Of a stretch of DNA of 64,000 bases, positions 9,025 to 20,100 are shown piece after piece. Both the position numbers and the translations under genes were made by a program. Numbering within the stretch: position 1 is the first letter of the stretch; each line of letters starts with the position of its first letter. The notes under the pieces were generated by a model. It saw only the letters and a list, made by a program, of their open reading frames with translations. It did no database searches and was not told the origin of the DNA. Location: contig NZ_LT629688.1 in the NCBI RefSeq assembly GCF_900101785.1, forward strand, positions 4,154,001 through 4,218,000, in the 5' to 3' direction. The DNA is from Auraticoccus monumenti. Lineage in GTDB: Bacteria; Actinomycetota; Actinomycetes; Propionibacteriales; Propionibacteriaceae.

Positions 9025-9052
9025 GGCTGAGGAGACATCGCTCTCCTCAGCC
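9025..9052. terminator. 11-bp stem hairpin after HNH gene copy 1
   Basis: GGCTGAGGAGA (9025-9035) pairs perfectly with TCTCCTCAGCC (9042-9052) around a 6-base loop, 21 bases after the stop codon. It lacks a T-tract but its stability and position fit a transcription terminator. Confidence 0.75.
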
Positions 9053-10174
9053 CTGTGGCGCGCCCCGACCTGTCTGCGCCCCTGCCGATGGGCCCCTCCA
9101 AAGGAGATCGTGACGTCTCGTCCACGGGACGTGGCCTCGGCGCCGACGCGGCCCTCTACATGCACGCCGCGGGACCGAAGCCGAGCAGGTCATCTGGGCC
9201 GACGGCACCGAGCGCGACCGTGAGGTGGCCCGCCACCTGCTCGAGCGGCAGTGGGGCGCCAGCCCGACCACCGGAACCAGCAGGATCAGCAGCAGCCACC
9301 ATGGTCCTCACCGAGCCCGACGTCGGCGCCGGCCGCACCCGGGCCCCCTCAGCCACCGACGCGGTGGTCGTCACCAGCGCCGTCTCGACACAGGCCGAGG
9401 CGCCAGCTCCCGGTCTCGATCGTGGCGAGACGTCACCGCCGCCCCCAGGGCTCGCACCCGCCTGCTCACTCCACCTCGTGGCACGGTCTCGGAACGGACA
9501 CCGCAGCGCGGCAGTGCCCGCGGGCCATGGCGCAAGCCGCCGGCCCCGGTGGTCTCGATGGCGCTGGCGAAGGTGACCTCCGAGTCTCCTGCTCGCGGCG
9601 GGCCGACCACGACCGATAACGCGCGCAACCGGGGAGATCTCGACACCACCGGTTCCGCCCTGGGCGACGGTCCACCGCCGACCGAGGGTCGGCGCCACCT
9701 CCCGGGTTCACCTCGCGCCGACACGTCACCGCCTGGACCGGTAGTCGGCTCCGCCCCAGGGCGTCACCGCGGCCGTCCGACCCTGCGGTCCAACTCCGTC
9801 TGGGCGCCGGCCTCCACCCCCGGAGGCAGAGCGCGATCGGCTCCCCCGCCCATGACCAGAGCCCTCCAGCCTCGCTGGAGGGTTGCCGGCGGTGACCGAC
9901 GTCTCACTCCTCCGGCACGGTGGTGGCGAGCGCCAGCGCCCGGTGCACCCCGCCGTGCTCAGATCCCCAGCCGTGGCGCACGAAAGGGGCGCACCGCTGC
10001 GACCGGTCCACCTTGCCGCCCCCGGCGGTGCCAACCGCCGTCGACGTCCCTGGACCCTTCGATCCCACCTGGTGACCACGTCCCGCTGACCTCCGAGGCG
10101 ACCAGATCGCTCTTGACAGGGCAAGATAGGGGGTGGGATGGCTGCTCTGGTCGTCTGTAGGTGAGGGAGAACCG
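9053..10174. other. 1.1-kb stretch without a supported gene; possible decayed coding DNA
   Basis: Several open frames cross this stretch but all have the Arg/Pro-rich composition of non-coding high-GC DNA. One short segment, about 9177-9257 on the plus strand, reads like genuine protein (for example QVIWADGTERDREVARHLLE), yet it has no start, no continuation and no recognised family. It may be a remnant of a lost gene. A 9-bp-stem hairpin sits at 9862-9882, and a TTGACA at 10113-10118 lacks a well-spaced -10. Confidence 0.5.
9862..9882. terminator. 9-bp stem hairpin in non-coding stretch
   Basis: CCCTCCAGC (9862-9870) pairs with GCTGGAGGG (9874-9882) around a 3-base loop, followed by TT. It resembles a terminator but has no clear upstream gene on either strand, which again suggests that this stretch once held one. 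Confidence 0.5.
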
Positions 10175-11011
10175 ATGGCCCTGCAGGACCTGGCATGCGC
10201 ACAGTGCGGAACCGACGACGACATCGAGTTCCTGGGCAAGGCGGCCGACGGACGGATCCGGCTCCGGTGCACCGTCTGCGATCTCGAGTGGGTGCGTGGG
10301 ACGGCCGTCGAGCAGCGGTCCCGCCCGCTGACCATCGAGCGGACCAAGGCGCGCTTCCCCGGCCGTGACGACGTCAGCGCGTCCACCTGGGAGCGGGTCG
10401 ACCAGGCCAAGGTCGACTTCCTGACCCACCAGCCCGAGACCGACCCCGCGGTGGCCCCCTACTTCGCCCGCTACCGGGAGATCTTCTCCGCGGACGGGCT
10501 GGACGGCTGCGACCCGCAGGACCTCAAGGACTTCGCCAACAGCAGCATCGGCGCCAGCCCGGGCAACCAGTCGACCTTCAACCAGCGCTGGAAGGAGCTC
10601 GGAGAGGTCGAGGCCTCCCGCCGCACCCGCGAGACCCTGCGCTACCTCCTGCACGGACCGGAGGACAAGCCCCTCGAGGACCGGCTCAACGCGCTGATCG
10701 AGGACACCGCCCCGGTGGCGATGCCGGGCTTCAAGGAGGCCCTGCTCACCCGCGCCCTCTGCGTCGCCCACCCCGACCGCTTCCTGCCCCTGCTGGTCTA
10801 CACCAGCGCCCGGGGCGGCAAGCGCGAGATCGCGGAGGCGGTCTACGGCCTGAAGATGCCCAAGCCGGAGGTCGTCACCTGGACGCTCGGGCGGCTGATC
10901 GTCTGGAGCAACGACGTCCTGGTCGACCTCCTCGGCGACGGCTTCCACGACCTGGCCCACGCCTCCCACTTCCTCAACAGCCGCTGGGCGGCCCGCACGG
11001 TCCCCGCCTGA
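10175..11011 (+). CDS. zinc-ribbon protein with uncharacterised helical C-terminal domain
   Basis: The ATG at 10175 follows a GAGGGAGA ribosome site by four bases and gives 278 residues. Residues 8-35 form a CxxC-x20-CxxC zinc ribbon (C8, C11, C32, C35). The rest (about 90-275) is a soluble, mainly helical domain with FLPLLVYTSARGGKREIA and, near the end, LIVWSNDVLVDLLGDGF and DLAHASHFL. From memory this resembles the N-terminal region of some actinobacterial McrB-like AAA restriction proteins, but no AAA domain, Walker motif or nuclease follows, so that link is weak. It stands alone on its strand in an accessory-looking zone between non-coding DNA and the sigma-factor gene. Nucleic-acid binding is a reasonable guess from the ribbon; function is unknown. 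Confidence 0.75.
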   Translation: MALQDLACAQCGTDDDIEFLGKAADGRIRLRCTVCDLEWVRGTAVEQRSRPLTIERTKARFPGRDDVSASTWERVDQAKVDFLTHQPETDPAVAPYFARYREIFSADGLDGCDPQDLKDFANSSIGASPGNQSTFNQRWKELGEVEASRRTRETLRYLLHGPEDKPLEDRLNALIEDTAPVAMPGFKEALLTRALCVAHPDRFLPLLVYTSARGGKREIAEAVYGLKMPKPEVVTWTLGRLIVWSNDVLVDLLGDGFHDLAHASHFLNSRWAARTVPA

Positions 11012-11081
11012 GACCAGCAGACCCAGCCGGACCTCCGGCGCCCGCTGATGCTGGCGCAACGTCCGCACCGTCCGCACCGGC

Positions 11082-11951
11082 TCAGGCGGTGCGGCGGCAC
11101 TGGGACGGGCACACCTCCCGCAGCATCTCCAGCCCGAGCTCCTCCAGCCGCCGGACCTGGGGCGCGCTGCGTCCCAGCCGCCGCGCCAGCGCGCTGCGCG
11201 ACTCCGGCTCCCCGTCGAAGCCGAAGCGGTGCCTCAGCACCGTCCGCACCGGTTCGGGCAGACGTCCCAGCGCCTCCGCCGCCGGCCAGTGCTCCTCCAG
11301 CACCAGCTCCAGCGGGGCCTGCGCCCGGGGGTCGGCGATCTCCACCACCTGCCCGGTGGCGTCGTGCAGCGGGACCGGCCGGGAGGCCTGCAGCGCACCG
11401 GCCACCCAACCCGCGCTCCGCCCCACCCGCGCCGCCAGCTCCGGCACCGTCGGCTCCCGGCGGAGCTGCTGCACCAGCCGGAGCTGCTCCAGCCGCAGCT
11501 CGCGCACCTGACCCACCCGCACCGAGGACTCCAGCTCACCCAGCCTGCTGGCCGCCGCCGCCCGGATCCGGTTCCGCACCCACGGCAGCGCGTACCCGGC
11601 GAAGCGGACCCCGCGGGTGTGGTCCCAGCGCGCCAGCGACTCCGCCAGGGCCAGCACACCCTCCTGGAAGAGGTCGTCGCCCGGCACCGACGTCCGCGCC
11701 GCGGCCCGCCGCACCTCCACCGCGACCAGCCGGACGTTGGCCAGCACGAACCGCTGCCGCGCCCGCTCCCCCTCCTCCTGCAGCTGCTCGAGGTCGGCGG
11801 CCAGCGCCCACGGCACCGGCTCGCCGTCCGGCATGGTCTGGGAGCGCAGCGCCTGGCTGGCCAGCACCCCGGCCTCGATGGCGCGGGCCAGCCCGATCTC
11901 GTCCTCGGCGCTGAGCAGTGGTTCCCCGGTACGGGTGAGCGTCGTCGTCAT
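11082..11951 (-). CDS. divergent sigma-70-family (non-ECF) sigma factor
   Basis: The ATG at 11951 gives 289 residues; a longer frame back to 12047 exists but its extension does not look like sigma-factor sequence. PLLSAEDEIGLARAIEAG near the N-terminus is region 1.2. ANVRLVAVEVRR through DDLFQEGVLALAESLARWDHTRGVRFAGYALPWVRNRIRAA is region 2. A region-3-like segment follows (PTVPELAARVGRS), and region 4 (LPEPVRTVLRHRFGFDGEP ... SALARRLGRSAPQVRRLEELG) ends the protein. The usual STYATWWIRQAI of regions 2.3/2.4 is altered, so promoter choice probably differs from the housekeeping factor. It lies 114 bases downstream of dnaG on the same strand, echoing the dnaG-rpoD order of macromolecular-synthesis operons elsewhere. 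It is an alternative group-2-like factor rather than the main sigma. Confidence 0.83.
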   Translation of the reverse strand: MTTTLTRTGEPLLSAEDEIGLARAIEAGVLASQALRSQTMPDGEPVPWALAADLEQLQEEGERARQRFVLANVRLVAVEVRRAAARTSVPGDDLFQEGVLALAESLARWDHTRGVRFAGYALPWVRNRIRAAAASRLGELESSVRVGQVRELRLEQLRLVQQLRREPTVPELAARVGRSAGWVAGALQASRPVPLHDATGQVVEIADPRAQAPLELVLEEHWPAAEALGRLPEPVRTVLRHRFGFDGEPESRSALARRLGRSAPQVRRLEELGLEMLREVCPSQCRRTA

Positions 11952-12065
11952 GACCCCACCGTCGGGGGCCGTGCGCCGACCTGCCGGCTGTCCACAGGGG
12001 CACCGGTCCGGGGGCACGGACAACACCTCCTGCTGGGGACGGCTCACGTCGCCGTCCCGGCTGCG

Positions 12066-13973
12066 CTAGTCGCGCGCGCCGATGCTCTTGACCTGCAGCT
12101 CCTTGCGGAGCGCCTCCAGCCCGAGCAGCGTGGAGAACATCTGGTTGTACCGCGTCGTCTGCTCCACCGGGTTGGTGCGCTGCAGCCGCGACTTCACGTC
12201 GGCGATGCTGCGCGAGACCGCCAGCAGCTTCACCCGCGCCACGTGCACGTCGGCGTAGCCCTGGTCGGCGTCGGCCCGGCGCAGCGGCTCCACCGCCAGC
12301 GCCACCGCGAGCTGCTCCACCACCGGGTCCTCGGTCGCGGCGCGGATGTCGGAGACCCAGTCCGCGGTCCCCTCCGAGGTCAGCGCCGCGTGCATGGCCA
12401 CCACCAGACCGGCGTAGGCCGGGTGGGTGAACTCCCCCGGGTCCAGCCCGGACAGGGTGGCGTCGAAGAGGTCGGGCCGCTGGACGATCAGCTGGCAGGT
12501 CTCTCGCTCCACCAGCAGCCGGTGGTCGGCAGGATCGGGCAACGGCGTGACGGACCGGCCCGCGTCGGCGTCCGACGGCTCCTCCTCCGAGGTCCCCGCT
12601 CCGGGTCGCGTCCCCTCGACCCGGCCACGGGACGACCCCTGACGCGAGCCCGCGACGCGCTGCGCCCGGGTCAGCTCCGAGCGCACCTCCTCCACGTCCA
12701 TCCCGAGCATCCCGGCCAGCTCGCGGGCGTAGCCCCCGACCAGCGAGGAGTCGCGGATGCTGGAGACCAGCGGGGCGGCCGCCCGCAGCGCCTGCAGCCG
12801 GCCGTCGGCGCGGTCCAGGTCGTACTGGCTCAGCACGTTGCCCATCACGAAGCGGTACAGCGGCACCCGACGGGCCACCAGCTCACGCACCGCCGCGTCA
12901 CCGTGCTCCAGCCGCAGGTCGCAGGGGTCCAGCCCCGACGGCTCCACCGCCACGTAGGTCTGGGAGATGAAGTTCGCGTCGCCGTCGAACACCTTGAGCG
13001 CGGCCGCCTGCCCGGCGGCGTCCCCGTCGAAGGTGAAGACCACCTCCCCGTGGAAGGCGTCGGAGTGGCCCATCAGCCGCTGCAGCATCCGGGCGTGGTC
13101 GTCGCCGAAGGCCGTCCCGCAGGAGGCCACCGCCGTGTCCACGCCGGACAGGTGCGCGGCCATCACGTCGGTGTAGCCCTCCACCACCACGGCCTGGCCC
13201 TTCTTGCCGATCTGGGTCCGGGCCAGGTCCAGGCCGTAGAGCACCTGCGACTTCTTGTACACCGGGCTCTCGGGGGTGTTGAGGTACTTGGCCGGCATCC
13301 GGTCGTCGTCGTACAGCCGTCGCCCGCCGAAGCCCAGCACCTGGGAGCCGGAGTCGCGGATCGGCCACAGCAGCCGGCCCTGGAAGAAGTCGAACCCGCC
13401 GCGCTCGCGCACCAGACCGGCCCGGACCAGCTCGGCCTCGCTGAACCCGCGACCCTTGAGGTGCTGACCCAGCGCCCGTCCCGCCCGTGGCGCGTAGCCC
13501 ACCCCGAAGCGCTCGGCCGCCTCGCGGTCGAACCCGCGCTGGTGCAGGAACTGCCGTGCCGCCAGGGCGTCGGCGGAGGTCAGCTGCTCGCTGAAGTACT
13601 CCTCGGCCGCCTTGTTCGCCGCCAGCAGCCGCAGCCGGAGCCCCGGCGCGGGACCCGGTCCGTCGCCCTCGGTGTAGCGCAGCTGCACCCCCACCCGGTC
13701 GGCCAGCTGCTGCACCGCCTCGGCGAAGGACAGGTTGTCCACCTTCTGCACGAAGGAGATGACGTCGCCGCCCTCACCGCAGCCGAAGCAGTAGTAGAAG
13801 CCGCGGGCCGGAGTGACCTGGAAGCTGGGGGTCTTCTCGTCGTGGAAGGGGCACAGGCCCTTGAGGGACCCGCTCCCCGCCCCCCGGAGGGCGACGTGGG
13901 AGCCGATGACCTCGTCGATCCGGGCTCGCTCACGGACCTCGGCCACGTCCTCGTCGTTGATCCTCCCCGCCAC
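12066..13973 (-). CDS. dnaG: DNA primase
   Basis: This 635-residue primase makes RNA primers at the replication fork. The N-terminal CHC2 zinc domain is clear ([11 protein letters not shown] at about residues 41-51, then [11 protein letters not shown]), followed by the RNA-polymerase core. The TOPRIM domain at about residues 261-345 has [13 protein letters not shown] and [13 protein letters not shown], whose Glu and Asp residues bind the catalytic metals. The C-terminal third is the helicase-binding region, with a Ser/Gly/Glu-rich linker near 12,540-12,660. It starts with GTG at 13973. In mycobacteria dgt lies next to dnaG; here dgt is 25 kb away, across a block of plus-strand genes. Confidence 0.96.
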   Translation of the reverse strand: MAGRINDEDVAEVRERARIDEVIGSHVALRGAGSGSLKGLCPFHDEKTPSFQVTPARGFYYCFGCGEGGDVISFVQKVDNLSFAEAVQQLADRVGVQLRYTEGDGPGPAPGLRLRLLAANKAAEEYFSEQLTSADALAARQFLHQRGFDREAAERFGVGYAPRAGRALGQHLKGRGFSEAELVRAGLVRERGGFDFFQGRLLWPIRDSGSQVLGFGGRRLYDDDRMPAKYLNTPESPVYKKSQVLYGLDLARTQIGKKGQAVVVEGYTDVMAAHLSGVDTAVASCGTAFGDDHARMLQRLMGHSDAFHGEVVFTFDGDAAGQAAALKVFDGDANFISQTYVAVEPSGLDPCDLRLEHGDAAVRELVARRVPLYRFVMGNVLSQYDLDRADGRLQALRAAAPLVSSIRDSSLVGGYARELAGMLGMDVEEVRSELTRAQRVAGSRQGSSRGRVEGTRPGAGTSEEEPSDADAGRSVTPLPDPADHRLLVERETCQLIVQRPDLFDATLSGLDPGEFTHPAYAGLVVAMHAALTSEGTADWVSDIRAATEDPVVEQLAVALAVEPLRRADADQGYADVHVARVKLLAVSRSIADVKSRLQRTNPVEQTTRYNQMFSTLLGLEALRKELQVKSIGARD

Positions 13974-14044
13974 GGGTGCAGTCTAGGGCGGGGGAACAGG
14001 GTCGAGCACCGGTCGAGGTGGGTCAAGCGATACGCCGACGCCCC

Positions 14045-14074
14045 TTGCCCGACCGGTCACTGTCGACATAGTCT
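14045..14074 (+). promoter_or_regulatory. possible promoter of the giant surface-protein gene
   Basis: TTGCCC (14045-14050) and TAGTCT (14069-14074) are 18 bases apart in the 165-base gap between dnaG and the giant gene. The hexamers are weak matches. The ribosome site AAGGAAG at 14124-14130, eight bases before the GTG, is clear. Confidence 0.3.
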
Positions 14075-14138
14075 CACCGCGGCGACCGTCACAGACGGGT
14101 TTCAGGGGACGCCGCGAACACTCAAGGAAGACTGTTAC

Positions 14139-17100
14139 GTGCTCCCCTCTCTTCCCCGTCGTGCCCGCACGCTCCGCCAGGTCCTGGTGCTCACCGTCTG
14201 CACCGTGCTGGCCAGCACCCTCGGACTGGTCGTCCTGCCCGCGAGGGACACCGCCGAGGCCGCGGTCCGCAACCCGTTCAACTCGGTGTACCAGAGCAAC
14301 GAGAACGGCACCATCGCCATCGTGGGCAACGCCCAGATGAGCTGCCCCACCGGCGGCAACGAGTGCACCGCCGCCCGCAACGGCACGGCCTCGACGGCCA
14401 GCCTCAACAGCAACAACGGCCACACCATGACGTTCCTGGACAACGACAACGTCGGGGCCACCACCAACTCCACCTCCAGCGAGCTCACCCTCCCCACCGG
14501 CTCCACGGTGCTGCACGCCCGCCTGGTCTGGAGCGGCCGGCAGACGGCCGGCACGAACGGCGCCGCGTCCTCCGGCAACATCGGACAGGTCGCCTTCCGC
14601 ACCCCCGGCCAGACCGCCTACAGCACCGTGACCGCACCGACCGACCAGGTGTACGCCCCCGCGGGTCTGTCCACCACCGACGGCGGGGTCTACCAGGCCG
14701 CGGTCGACGTCACCGCGCAGGTGCGGGCCGCCGGCACCGGCACCTACTGGGTCGGCAACATCCGCGCCGCCACGGGTGGGGACCGCTACGCCGGCTGGTC
14801 CCTGGTGGTCGCCTACCGCAACCCCGCGCTGCCGCTGCGCAACCTCACCATCTTCCAGGGCTTCGCCGACGTCACCAGCACGAGCACCGCCAACTCCACC
14901 GTGGACATCCCGGTCTCGGGGTTCCGCACCCCGGCCAGCGGCACCGTCAACGCCTCGGTCGGCTTCGTGGCCTGGGAGGGTGACCAGGGCAGCACCGGCG
15001 ACGCGCTGCGCTTCAACGGCTCCACCCTCTCCGACGCCGCCCGCCCGGCGAACAACTACTTCACCTCCCGGATCACCAACCTGGGCTCCACGGTGACGAC
15101 CCGGAACCCCAGCTACCTGAACAACCTCGGCGTGGACATGGGCACGAGCAACGCCAGCGGCCTGCTCTCCAACAACCAGACCTCGACGACCCTCCAGGCC
15201 ACCACCACCGGGGACTACTACTACCCCGGGATCATCACCACCGCGATCGACCTGTACTCCCCGCGCTTCCCCGAGATCACCAAGTCGGTGGTGAACCTCA
15301 GCGGCAGCAGCACCGCCCAGGCCGGTGACACGCTGGAGTACACGGTCAGCTTCTCCAACACCGGTGGCGACGCCGCCGCGAACGCGGTCGTCCGCGACGA
15401 GCTGCCCGTCGGCGCCACCTTCGTGCCGGGCAGCCTCGCCGTCACCGCGGGCGCCGGCACCGGTCCCAAGACCGACGCCGCCGGGGACGACCAGGGCGAG
15501 TACGACGCCGCCGGACGCACCGTCAGGGTCCGGCTGGGCACCGGTGCGACGGCCACCACCGGTGGCACCATCGCCCCCGGGGCCACCACCACGTTCAGGT
15601 TCCGGGTGACCGTGGACCGCGCCGCCGCGGGCACCACCCTGGCCAACACCGCGCAGCTGGACTACCGCGCCGTCACGCTGGGTCAGGACTACACGTTCAA
15701 CGGCAACACCGTGACCACCCCGGTGGGCGAGATCGCCGACCTGGCCATCACCAGCACCTCGACCCCGCCCACCCAGACCGCCGGCAGGCGGGTCACCTAC
15801 AACCTCACCGTCACCAACAACGGACCCAACGACGCCGAGAACACGGTGGTCACCGACACCCTGCCCGCCGGCGTCACCTTCGTCTCGGCCACCCCCTCCA
15901 CCGGCACCTGCGGCCAGTCCGGGAGCACCGTCACCTGCCAGCTCGGCACCCTGGCCCCCGGCGCCACGGTCACCATCCCCGTGGTCGTCGAGGTGCCACC
16001 CGGCGCCTCCGCCGGCACCCTGGTCAACCGCGCCTCGGTCACCACCTCCACCGGTGACGACGTCCCCGGCAACAACAGCACCACCGCCTCCACGACGCTC
16101 ACCCGCGCCGCGGACCTGGCCGCCACCGTCACCGGGCCGGCCAGCGCCGCCGCCGGCGAGGAGGTTACCTGGACCGCCACCCTGACCAACAACGGGCCGT
16201 CCTCGGCCGTCACCGCCTCCCTCACCGACCTGCTGCCCGACGGCGCCACCTTCGTCCGGGCCAGCGCCTCCGACGGCGGCACCTGCACCAACGCCAACAA
16301 CCAGGTGAGCTGCACCTTCGGCGAGCTGGCCCCCGGCGCCACCCGGACGGTCACCGTGGTCGGACGCCTGGACCCCGGGTCGCCCACCGGCTCCGTGGTC
16401 AACACCGCCACCGCCTCCTCCGGCACCGGTGACCCGGTGCCCGCCAACAACACCGCCAGCGCCACCACGACCGTCACCCAGCGGGCCGAGCTCAGCCTGA
16501 CCAAGACCCCCTCGGCGACCTCGATCACCGCCGGCAGCCGCGCCCGCTTCACCGTCGTGGTCACCAACTCCGGACCCAGCGACGCCAACGACGTGGTGCT
16601 GACCGACCCGGCCGTCGCCGGCTTCACCGCCACGGGCGCCAACGCAAGCCAGGGGACCTGCGCGCTCACCGGCGGCGACCTCCGCTGCGAGCTCGGGCGG
16701 ATCGGTCCCGGGGCGAGCGCCACCGTCCAGCTGGTCGGCGACGTCTCCGCCGCCCGCGCGGCCGGCCCGCTGGCCAACACCGCCTTCGTCTCCACCGCCA
16801 CCCCCCAGGGCGACACCGGCGACGACTCCGCCACCGGCACCGCCCAGGTCACGGTCAGCGCCGACGTGTTCCTCACCAAGACCGCCACCCCGAACCCGGT
16901 GGTCGCCGGAACCGAGCTCACCTACACCCTCACCGTCGGGAACAACGGCCCCTCGCGAGCCACCGGCGTCAGCATCACCGACGTCCTCCCCGACGGCACC
17001 ACCTTCCAGGGCGCCGCCGACTGCACCGTGGACGGCCAGGAGGTCACCTGCCCGGTGGGCGCCCTCGACGTGGGCCAGACCGTCACCCGGACCGTCGTCG

Positions 17101-20100
17101 TGGACACCGACTCCACCCTCCCGGTCGGGGGCATCGCCAACGACGCGACGGTCACCGCGACCAGCCCCGACCCCACCGCGGCCTACAACGACGCCTCCTT
17201 CACCTCGACCACCGGCGCCAGCGCCGACCTGTCCCTGACCAAGACCACCTCCCCCACCCCGCTGGTCGCCGGGCTCCCCGTCACCTACACCCTGCGCGCC
17301 ACCAACTCCGGCCCCTCGGCCGCCTCGGGCGTCGTCGTCACCGACACGGCACCCCCGGGCGTGACCTTCACCGCGGCCACCGCCAGCAACGGCGCGTCCT
17401 GCACGGTCGCCGCGGACCGGGTCACCTGCGCCGTGGGCTCCCTCGACGACGACGAGGTCGTCACGGTGGAGATCACCGGGGCGGTCGCCCCCACGGCGCT
17501 CGGCGCGAGCTCCAACACCGCCTCGGTCAGCGCGGAGACCCCGACCGACCCGACGGCGTCGAACAACAGCTCCACCTCCGGGACCACGGTGGTCACCCAG
17601 GCCGACCTCGGGGTGGTCCTGAGCCCGCCCGCCGACCCCGTGGCCGCCGGCGAGGTGGCCACCTACCAGCTCCGGATCACCAACGCCGGACCCTCGGTCG
17701 CCCGCAACACGATCGTCACCGGTCAGGTCCCGCCGGGCCTGATCCCGGTCCCCGGTTCCAGTGGCGGCGCCTGCGAGGTGATCGGGGAGACCGTGCGCTG
17801 CGCACTGGGCACCCTGGCCCCCGGTACCGACACCACCGTGCAGCTGCAGGCCACCGTCCCCAGCGACATCCCCGCCGGCGAGATCCCCGGCAGCGCCTTC
17901 ATCGGGTCCAGCGCCACCGACCCCAATCCCGCCAACGACCAGTCCACCTCCCTGCTCGAGGTGGTCACCAGCGCCGACGTCAGCCTGACCAAGGAGGTCA
18001 CACCCGAGACACTGGTGGCCGGCGCCACCGCGACCTATGTGCTGACCCTGGAGAACGACGGCCCCTCGGACGCCGTCGACCTGACCCTGACCGACGAGCT
18101 CTCCGAGGGCCTGGTCGCGGAGTCGGTGTCCTCCACCCTCGGCACCTGCACGGTGAGCGGCCAGACCGTCAGCTGCGAGAAGGACCGCCTGGCCGCAGGG
18201 GCCAGCGCCGTCGTGACCGTGCAGGTCCGGGTCGACGCGGCCGCCACCGGCGAGCTGAGCAACTCCGCCACGCTGACCTCCGGCACCGAGGACCCCCAGC
18301 CCGGGGACACCACGGCCTCGGTCACCGCCCCCGTGGTGCAGTCCGCCGACCTCCGGATGATCAAGGACGTCGGCTCCGAGTCCGTGGTCGCCGGCGGCGC
18401 CACCACCTACACCCTCACCGTGGTCAACGCCGGTCCCTCCGACGCCGTCGACCTCGCGATCACCGACGCGCTGCCCGAGGGCGTCACGGTGCTGCCCGGC
18501 CTGGCCGGCGGGTCGGCCGACTGCTCGGCCTCCACGCCCACGAGCATCAGCTGCACCCTCGCCGCGCTCGAGGCCGGGACCTCGAACACCATCAGCTTCA
18601 ATGCGCTGGTCGACAGCTCGCTGGCCGAGGGCTCCGAGCTCGCCAACTCCGCCACGGTGACCTCGCCGACACCGGACCAGACCCCCGGGAGCCGTACCGA
18701 CGGGGCCACCACCACCGTGCGGACCAGCGCCGACGTCAGCCTGGTCAAGGGTGCCGTCCTCAGCGAGCCGACCGCCGGCGAGCCCCAGCGCTACCAGCTC
18801 ACCGTGACCAACAACGGCCCCTCCGACGCCACCGAGGTGGTCGTCACCGACCAGCTGCCCGAGGGCACCACGCTGGACACCGCCGGCGGCGCCGGCGAGT
18901 GCTCCGCCGACGGCCGGACCGTCACCTGCGAGCTGGGCACCATGACCCCCGGTGAGATCCTCACGGTCATCCTGGACGTGGACCTGGCGCCCGACCTCGC
19001 CGGCCGCACCCTCACCAACAGCGCCACCGTCAGCACGGCCACCTCCGACCCCGACCCCGACGACGACACCGACGACGTGACCAGCGTGGTGGGTGGACGC
19101 AGCGACCTCGGGGTGAGCAAGACCGTCAGCTCCGGCCCCGTGGTCGCCGGCGGCCAGGTCACCTACTCCCTGTCGGTCACCAACGCCGGCCCCTCCTCCA
19201 CCCGCGACGTGCGCCTGGTCGACACGCTCCCGAGCGGCGTCGCCTTCGTCTCGGCCACCGCCACGGGTGACGGCAGCTGCTCGCCCTCCGGGGACACGGT
19301 CGTCTGCACCTGGCCCGCCCTCGCCGTGGGCGCCGACCCCCTGACCGCCACGGTCACCGTCACCGTCCCGTCGGCCACCGCACCGGGCAGCACCCTGGTC
19401 AACACCGCGGACGCGACCTCGGCCAACCCCGACCCGACCCAGGGCGCCGCCACCGTCGAGTCCGTGGTGGGTGCGTCGGCGGACCTGTCGGCCGACAAGA
19501 GCCTGCTCGAGGCGCCCGTCGCCGGCGAGGACGTCCGCTGGCAGGTCACCGTGACCAACGGCGGACCCTCCGACGCCACCGACGTCACCCTGGTCGACAC
19601 CGCCCCGACGGGTGTCACCTTCACCGCGGCCGAGACCCCGCGGGGCGGGTGCACCGTCACGGGCGCGGAGATCAGCTGCGCCCTCGGCACCCTGGCCGCC
19701 CAGGACAGCTTCGCCGTCACCCTGGTCGGCGCGCTGGCCGCGGACTTCACCGGTGAGGAGCTGAGCAACACCGTCACCGTCGGCTCCGACGTCCCCGACG
19801 CCGACCCGACCGACAACTCCGACACCGCCACCTCCCCGGTCGTCGCCGCAGCGGACCTCCGCGTCAGCAAGACCGCCGACCCGGCCACCGCCACCGCGGG
19901 CGGCGCGCTCACCTACACCGTGGTCGCCACCAACGTCGGACCCTCCACCGCCCGGGGCGTCAAGATCATCGACACCCTGCCGGCCGGGTTCAGCGCCGCC
20001 TCCGCGACCCTGACCGACCCGGCGCTGGGCGGGAACTGCGCCATCGAGGGTTCCGAGGTCACCTGCACCGTCCCCACGCTCGCCGACGGCGCCAGCGCCA

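Noticed and set aside
9225-10160. Plus-strand open frame of 311 codons.
   Set aside because: Arg/Pro/Ser-rich composition throughout, no ribosome site, no recognisable domain; only its first few codons look protein-like.
11229-14138. In-frame upstream extension of the giant gene by about 970 codons.
   Set aside because: It is antisense to dnaG and the sigma factor, and the signal peptide and ribosome site fix the start at 14139.
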